Assembly (NCBI RefSeq): GCF_024397975.1
Contig: NZ_CP073745.1
Location: forward strand, 832,501 to 896,500
Length of the DNA stretch: 64,000 nucleotides
Reading direction: 5' to 3'
DNA from: Bacterioplanoides sp. SCSIO 12839
Lineage (GTDB): Bacteria > Pseudomonadota > Gammaproteobacteria > Pseudomonadales > Oceanobacteraceae
Position 1 is the first letter of the stretch. Each line of letters opens with the position of its first letter. The notes below the pieces were generated by a model that saw only the letters and a list, made by a program, of their open reading frames with translations, was not told the DNA's origin and ran no database searches. The position numbers and the translations under genes are program-made. Below, piece after piece: positions 45,710 through 54,326 of this stretch.

Positions 45710-46096
45710 ATGCCGTTATATACTGTATCGACCAAAACACCGATTCCTGCTCCGGTTAAACAACAGCTGGCTAAGCTGATTATGGATGTTCATTGTGGCA
45801 TCACGGGTGCCCCGGAAACCTTTGTAAATGTTGTTTATTCTGAGGGTGTGCCGATGTCGGATGACATGGCTTACCACATTCTCGCAACGGTTCGTAAAGG
45901 CCGCACCAAAGATATGAACAATGAACTGAAAAATGAGATGTGTCGTCAGATTGTAAAACTGCTGAACACCTCTCCACAGTTACTGAAGTTATCTATCTAT
46001 GAGATGCCGGCAGCCTGGGTAATGGAAGGAGGTAACATCCTGCCTGAACCGGGTGAAGAAGATCAGTGTGAGTGGTTGCAGAACGCTCAACACTAA
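45710..46096 (+). CDS. Tautomerase-superfamily protein, cis-CaaD-like (Tautomerase_3 type)
   Basis: A 128-residue protein starting MPLYTVSTKTPIP, which gives the catalytic N-terminal Pro after Met removal. Compared with cis-3-chloroacrylate dehalogenase from memory, His28 (MDVHCGITGAPETF), the Arg pair R70/R73 (VRKGRT) and Glu114 (AWVMEGGNILPEPG) can be aligned, while Tyr103 seems replaced by Ser. So it keeps most hydratase/dehalogenase residues, not just the tautomerase Pro. The natural substrate is unknown. Last gene of the OYE operon, followed by a strong terminator. Confidence 0.82.
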   Translation: MPLYTVSTKTPIPAPVKQQLAKLIMDVHCGITGAPETFVNVVYSEGVPMSDDMAYHILATVRKGRTKDMNNELKNEMCRQIVKLLNTSPQLLKLSIYEMPAAWVMEGGNILPEPGEEDQCEWLQNAQH

Positions 46097-46118
46097 CTGT
46101 TAAGTTTATCTCCCCTTT

Positions 46119-46166
46119 AGCGCGCTGCATCAACAACCTCCCTGACTGTTGTGGCGCGCTTTTTTA
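46119..46166 (+). terminator. Terminator of the OYE-tautomerase operon
   Basis: AGCGCGC and GCGCGCT arms enclose a second CAACA/TGTTG pairing. The stem is followed by six T. It lies 22 bases past the last stop codon. Confidence 0.9.
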
Positions 46167-46259
46167 TTGCTCCAAGCCTGGAACACTATTGTAAATAAGC
46201 AAAAGCCCTGTCGATAATTTTCTGCTACGATCCTGATTATTTTCAAAACGTAAACAGTA

Positions 46260-47279
46260 ATGAAATATTTATGCATCGCCAGTAGCTGGATTAATGCGCT
46301 GACGGATGAATTTTCTGAACACGGTTTGGATGTTAGTCAGATCACCCATGGGTTACCGGGTTTTCATCAAGGGAGCTTTTCTGAAAACGACCGCCTTGAT
46401 TTATTGTCGGCACGGATTTTATGGCATCGGGCGGCACGTTTATCAAATGATCCTTTGTTGGGTGCTCGTATTGGTTTGAGCCCTAATTATCGTAGCGTGG
46501 GTGTGTTGGCACCATTAATCTGGCATTCGGAGAATTTACTCACGGCATTACATAATATCTCGAAATACCAGTCTTTAATCAGCGAAAACGGTGCGTTCCG
46601 TTATGAGAATACCACGGAAGGTTGCATTCGTTGCTTATATGAAGAAACACCAGCGGCGTTGCCAGCTTCCATACAACAAATTTTATCGGTCACTGTTGCC
46701 AGCATTATGGTGATCAAAACACTGTCTGGTAAAAAAGCCCGTATTAATAAACTGATTGTGCCTGAAGGCACGCCTGTTAATGGCCTATCCGGCTTGTTAT
46801 CACTGCATGTCGTCAGTGAGGGAAAGCAGGTTGGGTTTGAATTGCAACTGAATGAAGCTGAGCTGAAACAAGCGATTCCCGGTTGTGATGACGCTTTGTA
46901 CCGTATGTGCCTCGAGTATGCGAATACTTTACTGGCGGAAAAAGATAAAGGCATGGCAATGATTCAGCAGATACGCCGATATGTATCGAATCATGGTATG
47001 TTGCGGGCAGAGGTGACAGGCTGTGCTGAGGCATTATGCATTCACCCCCGGGCGTTACAGCGTCAACTTGAAAACGCCGGAACCAGCTTCAGAAAATTAA
47101 AGGATGAAGTGTTAAAAGAGCATGCGTTATCGGCAATCAATCAGGCCACTGATATTAAAACCATTGCTGAACAATTGGGTTATACCGAATTAAGTGGTTT
47201 TTATCGTATATTCAAAGGGTGGTTCGGAATCACGCCCAAAAAAGCTTTAAAAGAAGGCGTTTTAAACAGCAAAAAGTAA
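46260..47279 (+). CDS. AraC-family transcriptional regulator (OruR-like)
   Basis: A 339-residue AraC/XylS regulator. The N-terminal half is the arabinose-binding-like domain of the OruR/ArgR-type subgroup (LGARIGLSPNYRSVGVLAPL). The C-terminal double HTH covers about residues 235-330, with CAEALCIHPRALQRQLENAGTSFRKLKDE and IAEQLGYTELSGFYRIFKGWFGITPKKA. It stands between the OYE operon and the sterol-desaturase gene and could control either. No close promoter was seen in the 90 bases in front. Confidence 0.92.
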   Translation: MKYLCIASSWINALTDEFSEHGLDVSQITHGLPGFHQGSFSENDRLDLLSARILWHRAARLSNDPLLGARIGLSPNYRSVGVLAPLIWHSENLLTALHNISKYQSLISENGAFRYENTTEGCIRCLYEETPAALPASIQQILSVTVASIMVIKTLSGKKARINKLIVPEGTPVNGLSGLLSLHVVSEGKQVGFELQLNEAELKQAIPGCDDALYRMCLEYANTLLAEKDKGMAMIQQIRRYVSNHGMLRAEVTGCAEALCIHPRALQRQLENAGTSFRKLKDEVLKEHALSAINQATDIKTIAEQLGYTELSGFYRIFKGWFGITPKKALKEGVLNSKK

Positions 47280-47299
47280 CGATGTTTTCGTTACTTTTT
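47271..47299. terminator. Bidirectional terminator between AraC and desaturase genes
   Basis: AAAAAGTAACGA-TGTTT-TCGTTACTTTTT, an A/T-flanked stem with T tracts on both strands. The araC-type gene's TAA stop lies in the left arm. Confidence 0.8.
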
Positions 47300-47302
47300 G
47301 CG

Positions 47303-47322
47303 AGAGCCTGTTAACAGGCTCT
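47303..47322. repeat. Perfect 20-bp palindrome
   Basis: AGAGCCTGTT followed immediately by AACAGGCTCT. It lies between the terminator above and the stop of the desaturase gene. Probably a second hairpin of the convergent terminator region. Confidence 0.6.
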
Positions 47323-47330
47323 GGGTGTGA

Positions 47331-48929
47331 TCACAGATTATTAACGGCGGTTTGCAAGCGCTGTAGCGACCTCTCAGATTTTTCTTCAATAATTTCTTTA
47401 AAGTACATCGCATTGGCTGCCACTAACACAAAGTTTGGCAGCGTATATTCCAGTCTTCTTTCAAACTGTGTTTCATTATTATCGGTTGCTGCAACGGTAT
47501 AGGTCAGATTGATGATGCTGCCATTGGTTTGATTTTTGGCACTGGCCTGCCAGATTATTCCGGGTTGATATTGTTCAACCGTCCAGCTTAAGTCGTTCTG
47601 GCCAATTGGGGTGCTGACTTGCTCGGCAAATTGATCACCCGCCGCTAAAGTACTGCTTTGTTGAGTGACTACCTTTTCCGATTGTGGATGCCATTCAGGC
47701 CAACGGCTTACATTTCCGGCATAGGCCAATGTTTGTTGCGGCGATTTATTCATCACAATGGTATTCACAACGGTTGTCGTGACGGGGTAAGACCAGAGTG
47801 TCGCGATGAACCATAACATGGCCGGTAAGCGAATCATTTCAATAGGAATCAGATTGGATTTATTTTCTAATAAACTACTGGTGACAATGACACCGCTCAC
47901 CAGAATAAGCGCTCCTGAAATTTTCAGCCACAACTCCAGTTGTGGTGATAAAAATATAAACATCGTACCGGCAAGGAAGGTTAACAGGCTGGCGATACCG
48001 GCATAAATTTTCTTACCGGTTGTGGTATATGGATCGTATTTTTCGCGGTCAGCAGTGCCTTCTTGCTGCAGGTGGTGGTCGGCACCCACACAATCCTGTG
48101 GTCGCCAGCCCGTTGGTTTAAACCACAAACCAATTTTATCAGACCACTTTTGCGTATGACGGGAATCATTGATCATGGTCGCCCAATGACGCAGGTTTAA
48201 TTTTACCGGACTCAGCGTATGAGTCGGGTTGGTTGTACCATAATGGCAAGCTTCTGTTGCCAGTTCAGGTTGCCAGGTTCCAAACATACGATCCCAGATG
48301 ACCATGGTGCCACCATAATTACGGTCGATATAAATCGGGTTTTTGGCATGGTGTACACGGTGGCTGGATGGCGTTGAAAAAACACCTTCGAGAAGCGGAA
48401 TGCGGTTAATTCCCTGAGTATGAATCCAGAACTGATAACCTTTAAGAATCAGGAACTGGCCCAGGAACACTTCTGGCGGGCATCCCATAAAGGCCAGTGG
48501 CAGATAAAAAATCCATGAAAATCCATATTGAAAAGCGCTTTGGCGAATGGCCGTTGTGTAATTAAATTCTTCACCCTGATGATGCCCTTCGTGTGCACCC
48601 CATAAGATATTGCGTTCGTGGGCGATGCGATGAAACCAGTAATAAAAGAAATCGACGCCAAAAAAGAAAATAACCCAGGTAATGATACTGGTGCTGCTGA
48701 AGTCAAACAGACGGAAGTTTTCCCAGATCCAGATAAAAACGCCAAAGGTATAAACTTTCAGCAATGCCTCTGAGATTAATAAGCAGGCCCCCATCGAGCC
48801 GCTAGTGATGCTGTCGCTGTAAGTGTGCAGGCTTTTCCCTTTGGCCTTTAATGCCAGGTACTCGGCCAGCATCAGTATCAGAAACAGGGGGATGCCGATG
48901 GCGCCAAGGTTATAATCAAACTCAACCAT
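47331..48929 (-). CDS. Sterol desaturase / fatty-acid hydroxylase fused to an SRPBCC domain
   Basis: A 532-residue membrane protein. The di-iron histidine clusters are HRIAHE (H-x3-H), HEGHHQGEEFN (H-x2-HH) near residues 120-140 and SSHRVHHAKN near 195, with four or more membrane helices around them. After about residue 380 comes a soluble SRPBCC/START-like domain (SPQQTLAYAGNVSRWPEWHPQSEKVV), which binds hydrophobic ligands. The fusion suggests that the C-terminal pocket presents or shields the lipid or terpenoid substrate or product. It is a single-gene unit in the putative catabolic locus. Confidence 0.88.
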   Translation of the reverse strand: MVEFDYNLGAIGIPLFLILMLAEYLALKAKGKSLHTYSDSITSGSMGACLLISEALLKVYTFGVFIWIWENFRLFDFSSTSIITWVIFFFGVDFFYYWFHRIAHERNILWGAHEGHHQGEEFNYTTAIRQSAFQYGFSWIFYLPLAFMGCPPEVFLGQFLILKGYQFWIHTQGINRIPLLEGVFSTPSSHRVHHAKNPIYIDRNYGGTMVIWDRMFGTWQPELATEACHYGTTNPTHTLSPVKLNLRHWATMINDSRHTQKWSDKIGLWFKPTGWRPQDCVGADHHLQQEGTADREKYDPYTTTGKKIYAGIASLLTFLAGTMFIFLSPQLELWLKISGALILVSGVIVTSSLLENKSNLIPIEMIRLPAMLWFIATLWSYPVTTTVVNTIVMNKSPQQTLAYAGNVSRWPEWHPQSEKVVTQQSSTLAAGDQFAEQVSTPIGQNDLSWTVEQYQPGIIWQASAKNQTNGSIINLTYTVAATDNNETQFERRLEYTLPNFVLVAANAMYFKEIIEEKSERSLQRLQTAVNNL

Positions 48930-49058
48930 ATTATTATCCTTCTTGTTATATGTTCAGAACCTGAAGGGCTCAGACTCAGACCATCAGTCTGGCGTAATCT
49001 GAGTAAATGTCTTTGGCGAGCGATGACAAAAAGTGGATGGTTACGACAAATGTGTGCT

Positions 49059-49943
49059 TCAGGCCTGATTCAGAGAATTCACTACCTCGATAAATTTTGC
49101 CACCGATGGGATGTGCTCTGATTCAGGTTTGAACAGCAGGTACGACTCCCATAGGGGAGTTGGCATACCAGGAATCGTCTTCAGTGCACCGGAGTCAATT
49201 TCCTGCTGAAACAGCACCTGAGGGCCACCAGTGATGTAATCAGAGCGCATGGTCAGTGATTTGGCTGTGTTGTAATTACCGCAGGTAATGGTTGGAATGT
49301 TGGCCAGCATTTCTTCCGGTACGTTGACTTGTACATTGGGTGGAATTTCAGGGCCAATGGATGAGTAGTTTTTCAATTGCTGCGGTAAAAATGGTTTGTC
49401 CTGCTGAAAAATCGGGTGTTCAGATCGGGCAACAAAGACGATCTGATCCTGAGTGACCGGTGAAAAACTCAGGTTTTCATTGATATGATCAGGCACAAAT
49501 GGGCCAATAGCGACATCAATCTCACCGCTTAATAGCAGTTTGGTCAGACGCTCGGTGGAGCCAGTGATCAGTTTGACTCGAATGTTGCGGGTCACCTCGG
49601 AGAAGCGGATTAACAGTTCCGGAAATAACACCTGTTCGATAATTGGCCCGATACCAACATTCAGATCACCGCTGGTGAGTGATCCCAGCATTTTGACGTG
49701 GCGATCGATGCTGCTCAGGCGATCACGGATATTATCACCCTGTTCAATCATATACTGAGCCGCGGGAGTGGGATTCATACCGCCGTTATGGCGGTAAAAT
49801 AACGACACCCCCAGAGTGCTTTCCAGTCTTGATAAACGCTTGCTCAGAGTCGACTGTGACATGCAGAGAACATCTGCGGCTTTGCTCAGGCTGCCGTTAT
49901 CGGTGATGGTTCTGATGATGTGAATATCGTACGACTCGAGCAT
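49059..49943 (-). CDS. LysR-family transcriptional regulator (second of a paralogous pair)
   Basis: A 294-residue LysR regulator, paralog of the one at 41266. HTH: IIRTITDNGSLSKAADVLCMSQSTLSKRLSRLE. I start at ATG 49943 (MLESYDIHII), which aligns with the paralog's N-terminus; the frame extends 14 codons further up without similarity. Divergent from the acyl-CoA synthetase gene with a 118-base gap, the classical LysR-target layout. Confidence 0.92.
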   Translation of the reverse strand: MLESYDIHIIRTITDNGSLSKAADVLCMSQSTLSKRLSRLESTLGVSLFYRHNGGMNPTPAAQYMIEQGDNIRDRLSSIDRHVKMLGSLTSGDLNVGIGPIIEQVLFPELLIRFSEVTRNIRVKLITGSTERLTKLLLSGEIDVAIGPFVPDHINENLSFSPVTQDQIVFVARSEHPIFQQDKPFLPQQLKNYSSIGPEIPPNVQVNVPEEMLANIPTITCGNYNTAKSLTMRSDYITGGPQVLFQQEIDSGALKTIPGMPTPLWESYLLFKPESEHIPSVAKFIEVVNSLNQA

Positions 49944-50002
49944 TGTTCCATTCCAGGCTATTCGTATATTAGTGAACCCTACCAAAAAACTATCAATTTT
50001 GA

Positions 50003-50035
50003 GAGTGCTTTGAAATCAGTAAGCTCAGCTGAGCT
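50003..50035. promoter_or_regulatory. Candidate LysR-type control elements upstream of the acyl-CoA synthetase
   Basis: GAGTGCTTT (50003-50011) is shared with the OYE promoter region, and AGCTCAGCTGAGCT (50022-50035) is a perfect 14-base palindrome. Both lie in the LysR/synthetase divergent gap and are plausible regulator contacts. Confidence 0.4.
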
Positions 50036-50061
50036 GAATTTTACGATTAACAGGTAACTAT

Positions 50062-51963
50062 ATGAATAATAACCTTGAATCGCTGAGTGCCGTAGAAGAA
50101 GTAGAACTGGCCCCGTATCACACCCTGTCTTTGCCAGACTCGACCTATGAAGTACTGAAGCAGAGTGCTGCCCGATACGGCAGTAATGCAGCCATGGATT
50201 TTTTCCTGTCTGCCGACAATATGGATGACTTTGTCAGCATCAGTTACAACGAGTTATTCGGTAATATTACCCGTTGTGCCAACATGTTCCGCGCACACGG
50301 CATTGATCAGAATAATATGGTGGCACTGATTCTGCCGAACCTGCCAGAGACTCATTATGCGATTTGGGGTGGTGAAGCTGCCGGAACCGTTTTGAGCCTG
50401 AACCCGCTGCTGGAAGCCGAACAGCTTTCGTCGTTATTAAAAACCGCTGGTGTTCGTTGGCTGGTAACGCTGGGACCGACTCCGGGTAGTGATATCTGGG
50501 AAAAAAGTCTGCAGGCTTGTGAGGGTGTGGATACGCTGGAAGGTATCTTCCAGATCAATTTATCCACTTACCTGAGTGGCTTCAAAAGTGCCTTTATTTC
50601 TGGCAGCGCTGCAATTTCCCGCCTGAAAAGCTCCGTAAAAGTGAAAAACTTCAATAAAGAGCTACAAAAATACCGGGCTGATCGACTTGAGTTCAGCATG
50701 CCCGGGGGTAATGACATTGCTTCATGCTTCTGTACGGGTGGAACGACTGGCTTGCCGAAAATTGCCAGACGCCCCCACAGCGCTGAAGTGTATGACGCCT
50801 GGGCGGTTGGTCGGATGATTTCAGCTCAACTCACCGAAGGTGTGAGTGTTTTCTGTGGTTTACCACTGTTCCATGTTAACGGTCAGATTGTGACTGGTTT
50901 AGCCAGCTGGATGCGTGGCGCAAAAGTCATTTTGGGAACACCACAGGGGTATCGTGGGGAAGGGGTGATTCCACGTTTCTGGGAAATTGTTGAGCGCTTC
51001 AATGTTGCGGCGTTTTCCGGGGTACCAACCTTGTATGCGGCATTGCTGAATCAGCCAATGGAAGGACGTGATCTTTCCAGTCTGGAGGCGGCATTCTGTG
51101 GCGCAGCGCCCATGCCCAAAGAGCTGTTCCGTCAGTTCCAGGACCGTACTGGTATTCCGATTATTGAAGGTTATGGTCTGACGGAAGGAACCTGTGCTTC
51201 CAGTCTGAACCCAGGCTTGTCTGAAAACACCATTGGCTCGATTGGTATTCGTCTGCCCTATCAGGACATGATGTGTATTGTGCTGGATGATGACGGCAAC
51301 TACCTGCGTGATGCTGACGTGAACGAAGTGGGCGCTGTATCCATTAAAGGCCCGAATGTATTCGCGGGTTATATGGAACCTTCCCATAACAAAGGTATCT
51401 GGATTGAGCGTAACGGCGAAACCTGGCTTAACACCGGTGACTTAGGTCGTCAGGATGCGGATGGCTATTTCTGGCTGACTGGCCGTAAGAAGGAGCTGAT
51501 TATTCGAGGCGGTCATAATATTGATCCAAAAACTATCGAAGAAGCCATGCACGAACATCCGAAAGTACGTTTAGCCGCTGCCGTGGGCCGTCCGGATGCA
51601 TACGCCGGTGAGCTACCCGTGGTGTATGTGGAGTTGGAAGACGGTGCTAAATGCACTGTTGATGAGCTGGTGGCATTTGCTAAAGACAATATTTCAGAAA
51701 AAGCCGCCTGGCCAAAAGCCATTCAGGTACTGGAAATGATGCCAGTGACCCCGGTAGGTAAAATCTTCAAACCCGCATTGCAGATGCTGGAAATTGAGCA
51801 CGTCATTCGGGCAGAAGCATCGTCTAAAGGCGCGTCGATTCAGTCGCTGGAGGTCAAGCAACATGCTCAGCGTGGTTTGTTGGCCGAGGTGAAACTGGCT
51901 CAGGCATCTTCTGAGTTGCTGCATGCACTGGATCAGTATGCGTTTGAGTACGACATTGTCTGA
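50062..51963 (+). CDS. AMP-binding acyl-CoA synthetase
   Basis: A 633-residue ANL-superfamily ligase. Core motifs: the P-loop CFCTGGTTGLPKIARR, EGYGLTEGTC, the hinge TGDLGRQDADGYFWLTGRKKELIIRGGHNIDP, and a C-terminal catalytic Lys in VTPVGKIFKPAL. It activates a carboxylate as acyl-AMP and then acyl-CoA. It ends with an extra region of about 55 residues after the catalytic Lys. It may activate the acid made by the aldehyde dehydrogenase in this locus. Divergent from a LysR gene and followed by a strong terminator. Confidence 0.92.
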   Translation: MNNNLESLSAVEEVELAPYHTLSLPDSTYEVLKQSAARYGSNAAMDFFLSADNMDDFVSISYNELFGNITRCANMFRAHGIDQNNMVALILPNLPETHYAIWGGEAAGTVLSLNPLLEAEQLSSLLKTAGVRWLVTLGPTPGSDIWEKSLQACEGVDTLEGIFQINLSTYLSGFKSAFISGSAAISRLKSSVKVKNFNKELQKYRADRLEFSMPGGNDIASCFCTGGTTGLPKIARRPHSAEVYDAWAVGRMISAQLTEGVSVFCGLPLFHVNGQIVTGLASWMRGAKVILGTPQGYRGEGVIPRFWEIVERFNVAAFSGVPTLYAALLNQPMEGRDLSSLEAAFCGAAPMPKELFRQFQDRTGIPIIEGYGLTEGTCASSLNPGLSENTIGSIGIRLPYQDMMCIVLDDDGNYLRDADVNEVGAVSIKGPNVFAGYMEPSHNKGIWIERNGETWLNTGDLGRQDADGYFWLTGRKKELIIRGGHNIDPKTIEEAMHEHPKVRLAAAVGRPDAYAGELPVVYVELEDGAKCTVDELVAFAKDNISEKAAWPKAIQVLEMMPVTPVGKIFKPALQMLEIEHVIRAEASSKGASIQSLEVKQHAQRGLLAEVKLAQASSELLHALDQYAFEYDIV

Positions 51964-51981
51964 TCAGAACTGATGCAAACT

Positions 51982-52018
51982 AAAAGGCCCTGATGTTTCG
52001 TCAACATCAGGGCCTTTT
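51982..52018. terminator. Bidirectional terminator, acyl-CoA synthetase / chemoreceptor
   Basis: Sixteen-base perfect arms AAAAGGCCCTGATGTT and AACATCAGGGCCTTTT around the loop TCGTC, with T runs on both strands. Confidence 0.93.
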
Positions 52019-52038
52019 GTTTTCTGCCTTATCGCTGC

Positions 52039-54162
52039 TCAGGTTCTCAGCGCATTCAACTGCTGGTCCAGCACATTCAACTGGTTGGTTACGTGATGGC
52101 TACTGCTGTTGGCATCCTGAGCCAGGCTCGCCAATACCTGAGTGGCATCACCGATATTGGTCAGGTGTTTGGAAATTTCCTCACTGACGGCGCTTTGTTC
52201 TTCAGCGGCTGTCGCCACCTGGCTGATCTGGTCGGTAATGCCATTGATCGCTTCGACCACTTGATGCAGCGACTGGTGTGCCTGGCGTGTGGTTTCCATA
52301 CTGCCGGTTGCCTGTTCGGTGCCACTTTCAATAATGCTGACGGCCTTGCTGACTTCATCCTGTAAGTTAACGATCATGCCATCAATTTCCTCGGTGGACT
52401 CCTGGGTCTTTGAAGCCAGCGTACGCACTTCATCGGCAACCACCGCAAACCCTCGGCCCTGTTCACCCGCCCGTGCGGCTTCAATGGCCGCATTTAATGC
52501 CAGCAGGTTGGTTTGTTCAGCGATAGAGCGAATCACTACCATGATGCGGTTGATGTCATCGGAACGCGCAGCTACCTGAGTGATGGATTCACTGGCAGTG
52601 TTCATATTGGTTGATAATTCCAACACGCTATCAACGGCGGTCGACAAGTTACGTTGCGACTCGACAACGGTGTTTTGTATGTCCTGAGTCTGGCCAGAAG
52701 TCTGTTGTGCAATCCGTGAAACCTCCAGAGCGGTGGCCGACATCTCCTGGGTGGCTGTTACTACATTATCCACTTCATGTTGTTGGCTGTTGGTATTTTC
52801 GCGGGTGGTCTGACTAATGCCCCGGTTGGTTTCGGACGCCTGGTGAACTTCACGGCTGACACCCTTCAGGGCTTCAATCATGTCGCGCAGTTTCTGCATA
52901 AAGCCATTGAAGCCATTGCTCAGCTCAATCAGCTCCGCATGAGTATCGAGCGTTAACATCTGAGTCAGGTCACCATCATTACTGGCGAGCTGGTTTACCT
53001 GGCGGTTTAACTGCTGCAGAGGGGTGACAATGCTTTGCACCAGTACCCAAACTAACCCAAATGCAACCAGCGTCAGTACGGCGGCTACGATCAATTGAGC
53101 GCTGACCACTGAGGTTTCTTTATCGCTGATCAGTTGTTGCAGATCTGCGAGACTGGCTAACGCGACGGCTTTTGGCAATTCAATCACCAGCGACCATTGT
53201 GTGTTAGCCGCTTTAATCGTCATTGGAGCGGCAACAAAGATATGATCTTCGGTTTGTAATACGCCACCTGTGTTATGAAGTTGCTGCAGTTTAGAGCCCA
53301 GCTGAGGCATCGATTCGCTCAGTGGTCGTGTCAATTTGTCTTTGTAAAAACTGGATGCAGCCACAAAACCCATGGATGACAACAGGGTGACCTTAGCCTG
53401 GCCACCGTAGAGCGATGCCGCCAGTTCATCGACCAGGGTCTGGAACAGAGGCAGGTTTACGTCAGTGCCCACTAGGCCTCGAAAAGTCCCGTTGATAACC
53501 ACAGGAACCGTCAGGCTGGTCATTAGCTCACTGTATCCCGGACGGATTTCATAAAGATAAGGCTCCATGATGCAAGGACGTAGCGTATCCATTGAGCACA
53601 GGTACCACTCCGACTCACGAATACCAAATTCATTTTTGGTATCAGCATACTTTGCTTGTGAGTCGTCAATTTTCTGCTGTTCTAAACTACCATCCGGGTT
53701 TCTGACCCAATAAATCTCCAGCGAGCCAGACTCTTCGACGGAGTGTATTAACCCTGAATTGATATAGCTGGCGTCTCCGCTGTCATAGCCATTAGGTTCG
53801 AACTGGGCATACAGTGAGCTGACGTCTTTATTGGCGGCCAGGGCATCCGCCATCATTTGGTTCACCTGCTCACGAGTCATGGGGTAAGGGGTTTTGGGGC
53901 TGCCTTCGATCACTCCGCCAAGGGATACCGGAATACGGAAGGCAGAATTAATATAACCAGACATCAGTTCACTGTAGGCCTGTGCAGAAGCCTGGATATG
54001 GCTGACTGCTGCAGTCGATAGCGTGTTTTCGGCCTGATCGGAAATATCGCCGCTTAGTGCTGAGATACCACGGCTGGTTTGCCAGGTCAGTACCAGAGAC
54101 ATCAGAACAATAATCGATATGGTGATAGCCAGAAGCTTGGTTTTTAGAGGAAGCGCTTTCAT
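52039..54162 (-). CDS. Methyl-accepting chemotaxis protein with dCache-type sensor
   Basis: A 707-residue chemoreceptor. First helix [18 protein letters not shown] near residues 9-26, then a large periplasmic double-Cache domain (about 40-340) with [17 protein letters not shown] and [19 protein letters not shown] second helix follows (about 358-378), then HAMP and a signalling domain with [18 protein letters not shown]. Two Cys in the sensor ([13 protein letters not shown]) could form a disulphide. Ligand unknown; dCache receptors often bind amino acids. Its 5' region has an inverted repeat at 54183-54209. Confidence 0.92.
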   Translation of the reverse strand: MKALPLKTKLLAITISIIVLMSLVLTWQTSRGISALSGDISDQAENTLSTAAVSHIQASAQAYSELMSGYINSAFRIPVSLGGVIEGSPKTPYPMTREQVNQMMADALAANKDVSSLYAQFEPNGYDSGDASYINSGLIHSVEESGSLEIYWVRNPDGSLEQQKIDDSQAKYADTKNEFGIRESEWYLCSMDTLRPCIMEPYLYEIRPGYSELMTSLTVPVVINGTFRGLVGTDVNLPLFQTLVDELAASLYGGQAKVTLLSSMGFVAASSFYKDKLTRPLSESMPQLGSKLQQLHNTGGVLQTEDHIFVAAPMTIKAANTQWSLVIELPKAVALASLADLQQLISDKETSVVSAQLIVAAVLTLVAFGLVWVLVQSIVTPLQQLNRQVNQLASNDGDLTQMLTLDTHAELIELSNGFNGFMQKLRDMIEALKGVSREVHQASETNRGISQTTRENTNSQQHEVDNVVTATQEMSATALEVSRIAQQTSGQTQDIQNTVVESQRNLSTAVDSVLELSTNMNTASESITQVAARSDDINRIMVVIRSIAEQTNLLALNAAIEAARAGEQGRGFAVVADEVRTLASKTQESTEEIDGMIVNLQDEVSKAVSIIESGTEQATGSMETTRQAHQSLHQVVEAINGITDQISQVATAAEEQSAVSEEISKHLTNIGDATQVLASLAQDANSSSHHVTNQLNVLDQQLNALRT

Positions 54163-54182
54163 GAACTTGCCCGAAGTAGGTT

Positions 54183-54209
54183 AATCGTCTTAATTGAGCG
54201 TAGACGATT
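54183..54209. repeat. Inverted repeat upstream of the chemoreceptor gene
   Basis: AATCGTCT and AGACGATT are perfect eight-base arms separated by 11 bases, 21 bases upstream of the start codon. It may be an operator or a 5'-UTR hairpin. Confidence 0.5.
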
Positions 54210-54271
54210 CGGGAAGTTGTGCATGGTTTATACGTTGAGTGTGTCGATAATTTTGTAAACAGTGATGAAAT

Positions 54272-54301
54272 AAAAAACCGGGCTAAAGAGCCCGGTTTTT
54301 T
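54272..54301 (-). terminator. argF terminator
   Basis: AAAAAACCGGGC-TAAAGA-GCCCGGTTTTTT lies 25 bases after the argF stop on the minus strand, with a T tract. Confidence 0.9.
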
Positions 54302-54326
54302 ATTAGCTAGTGCAGCAAAAGGCGTT

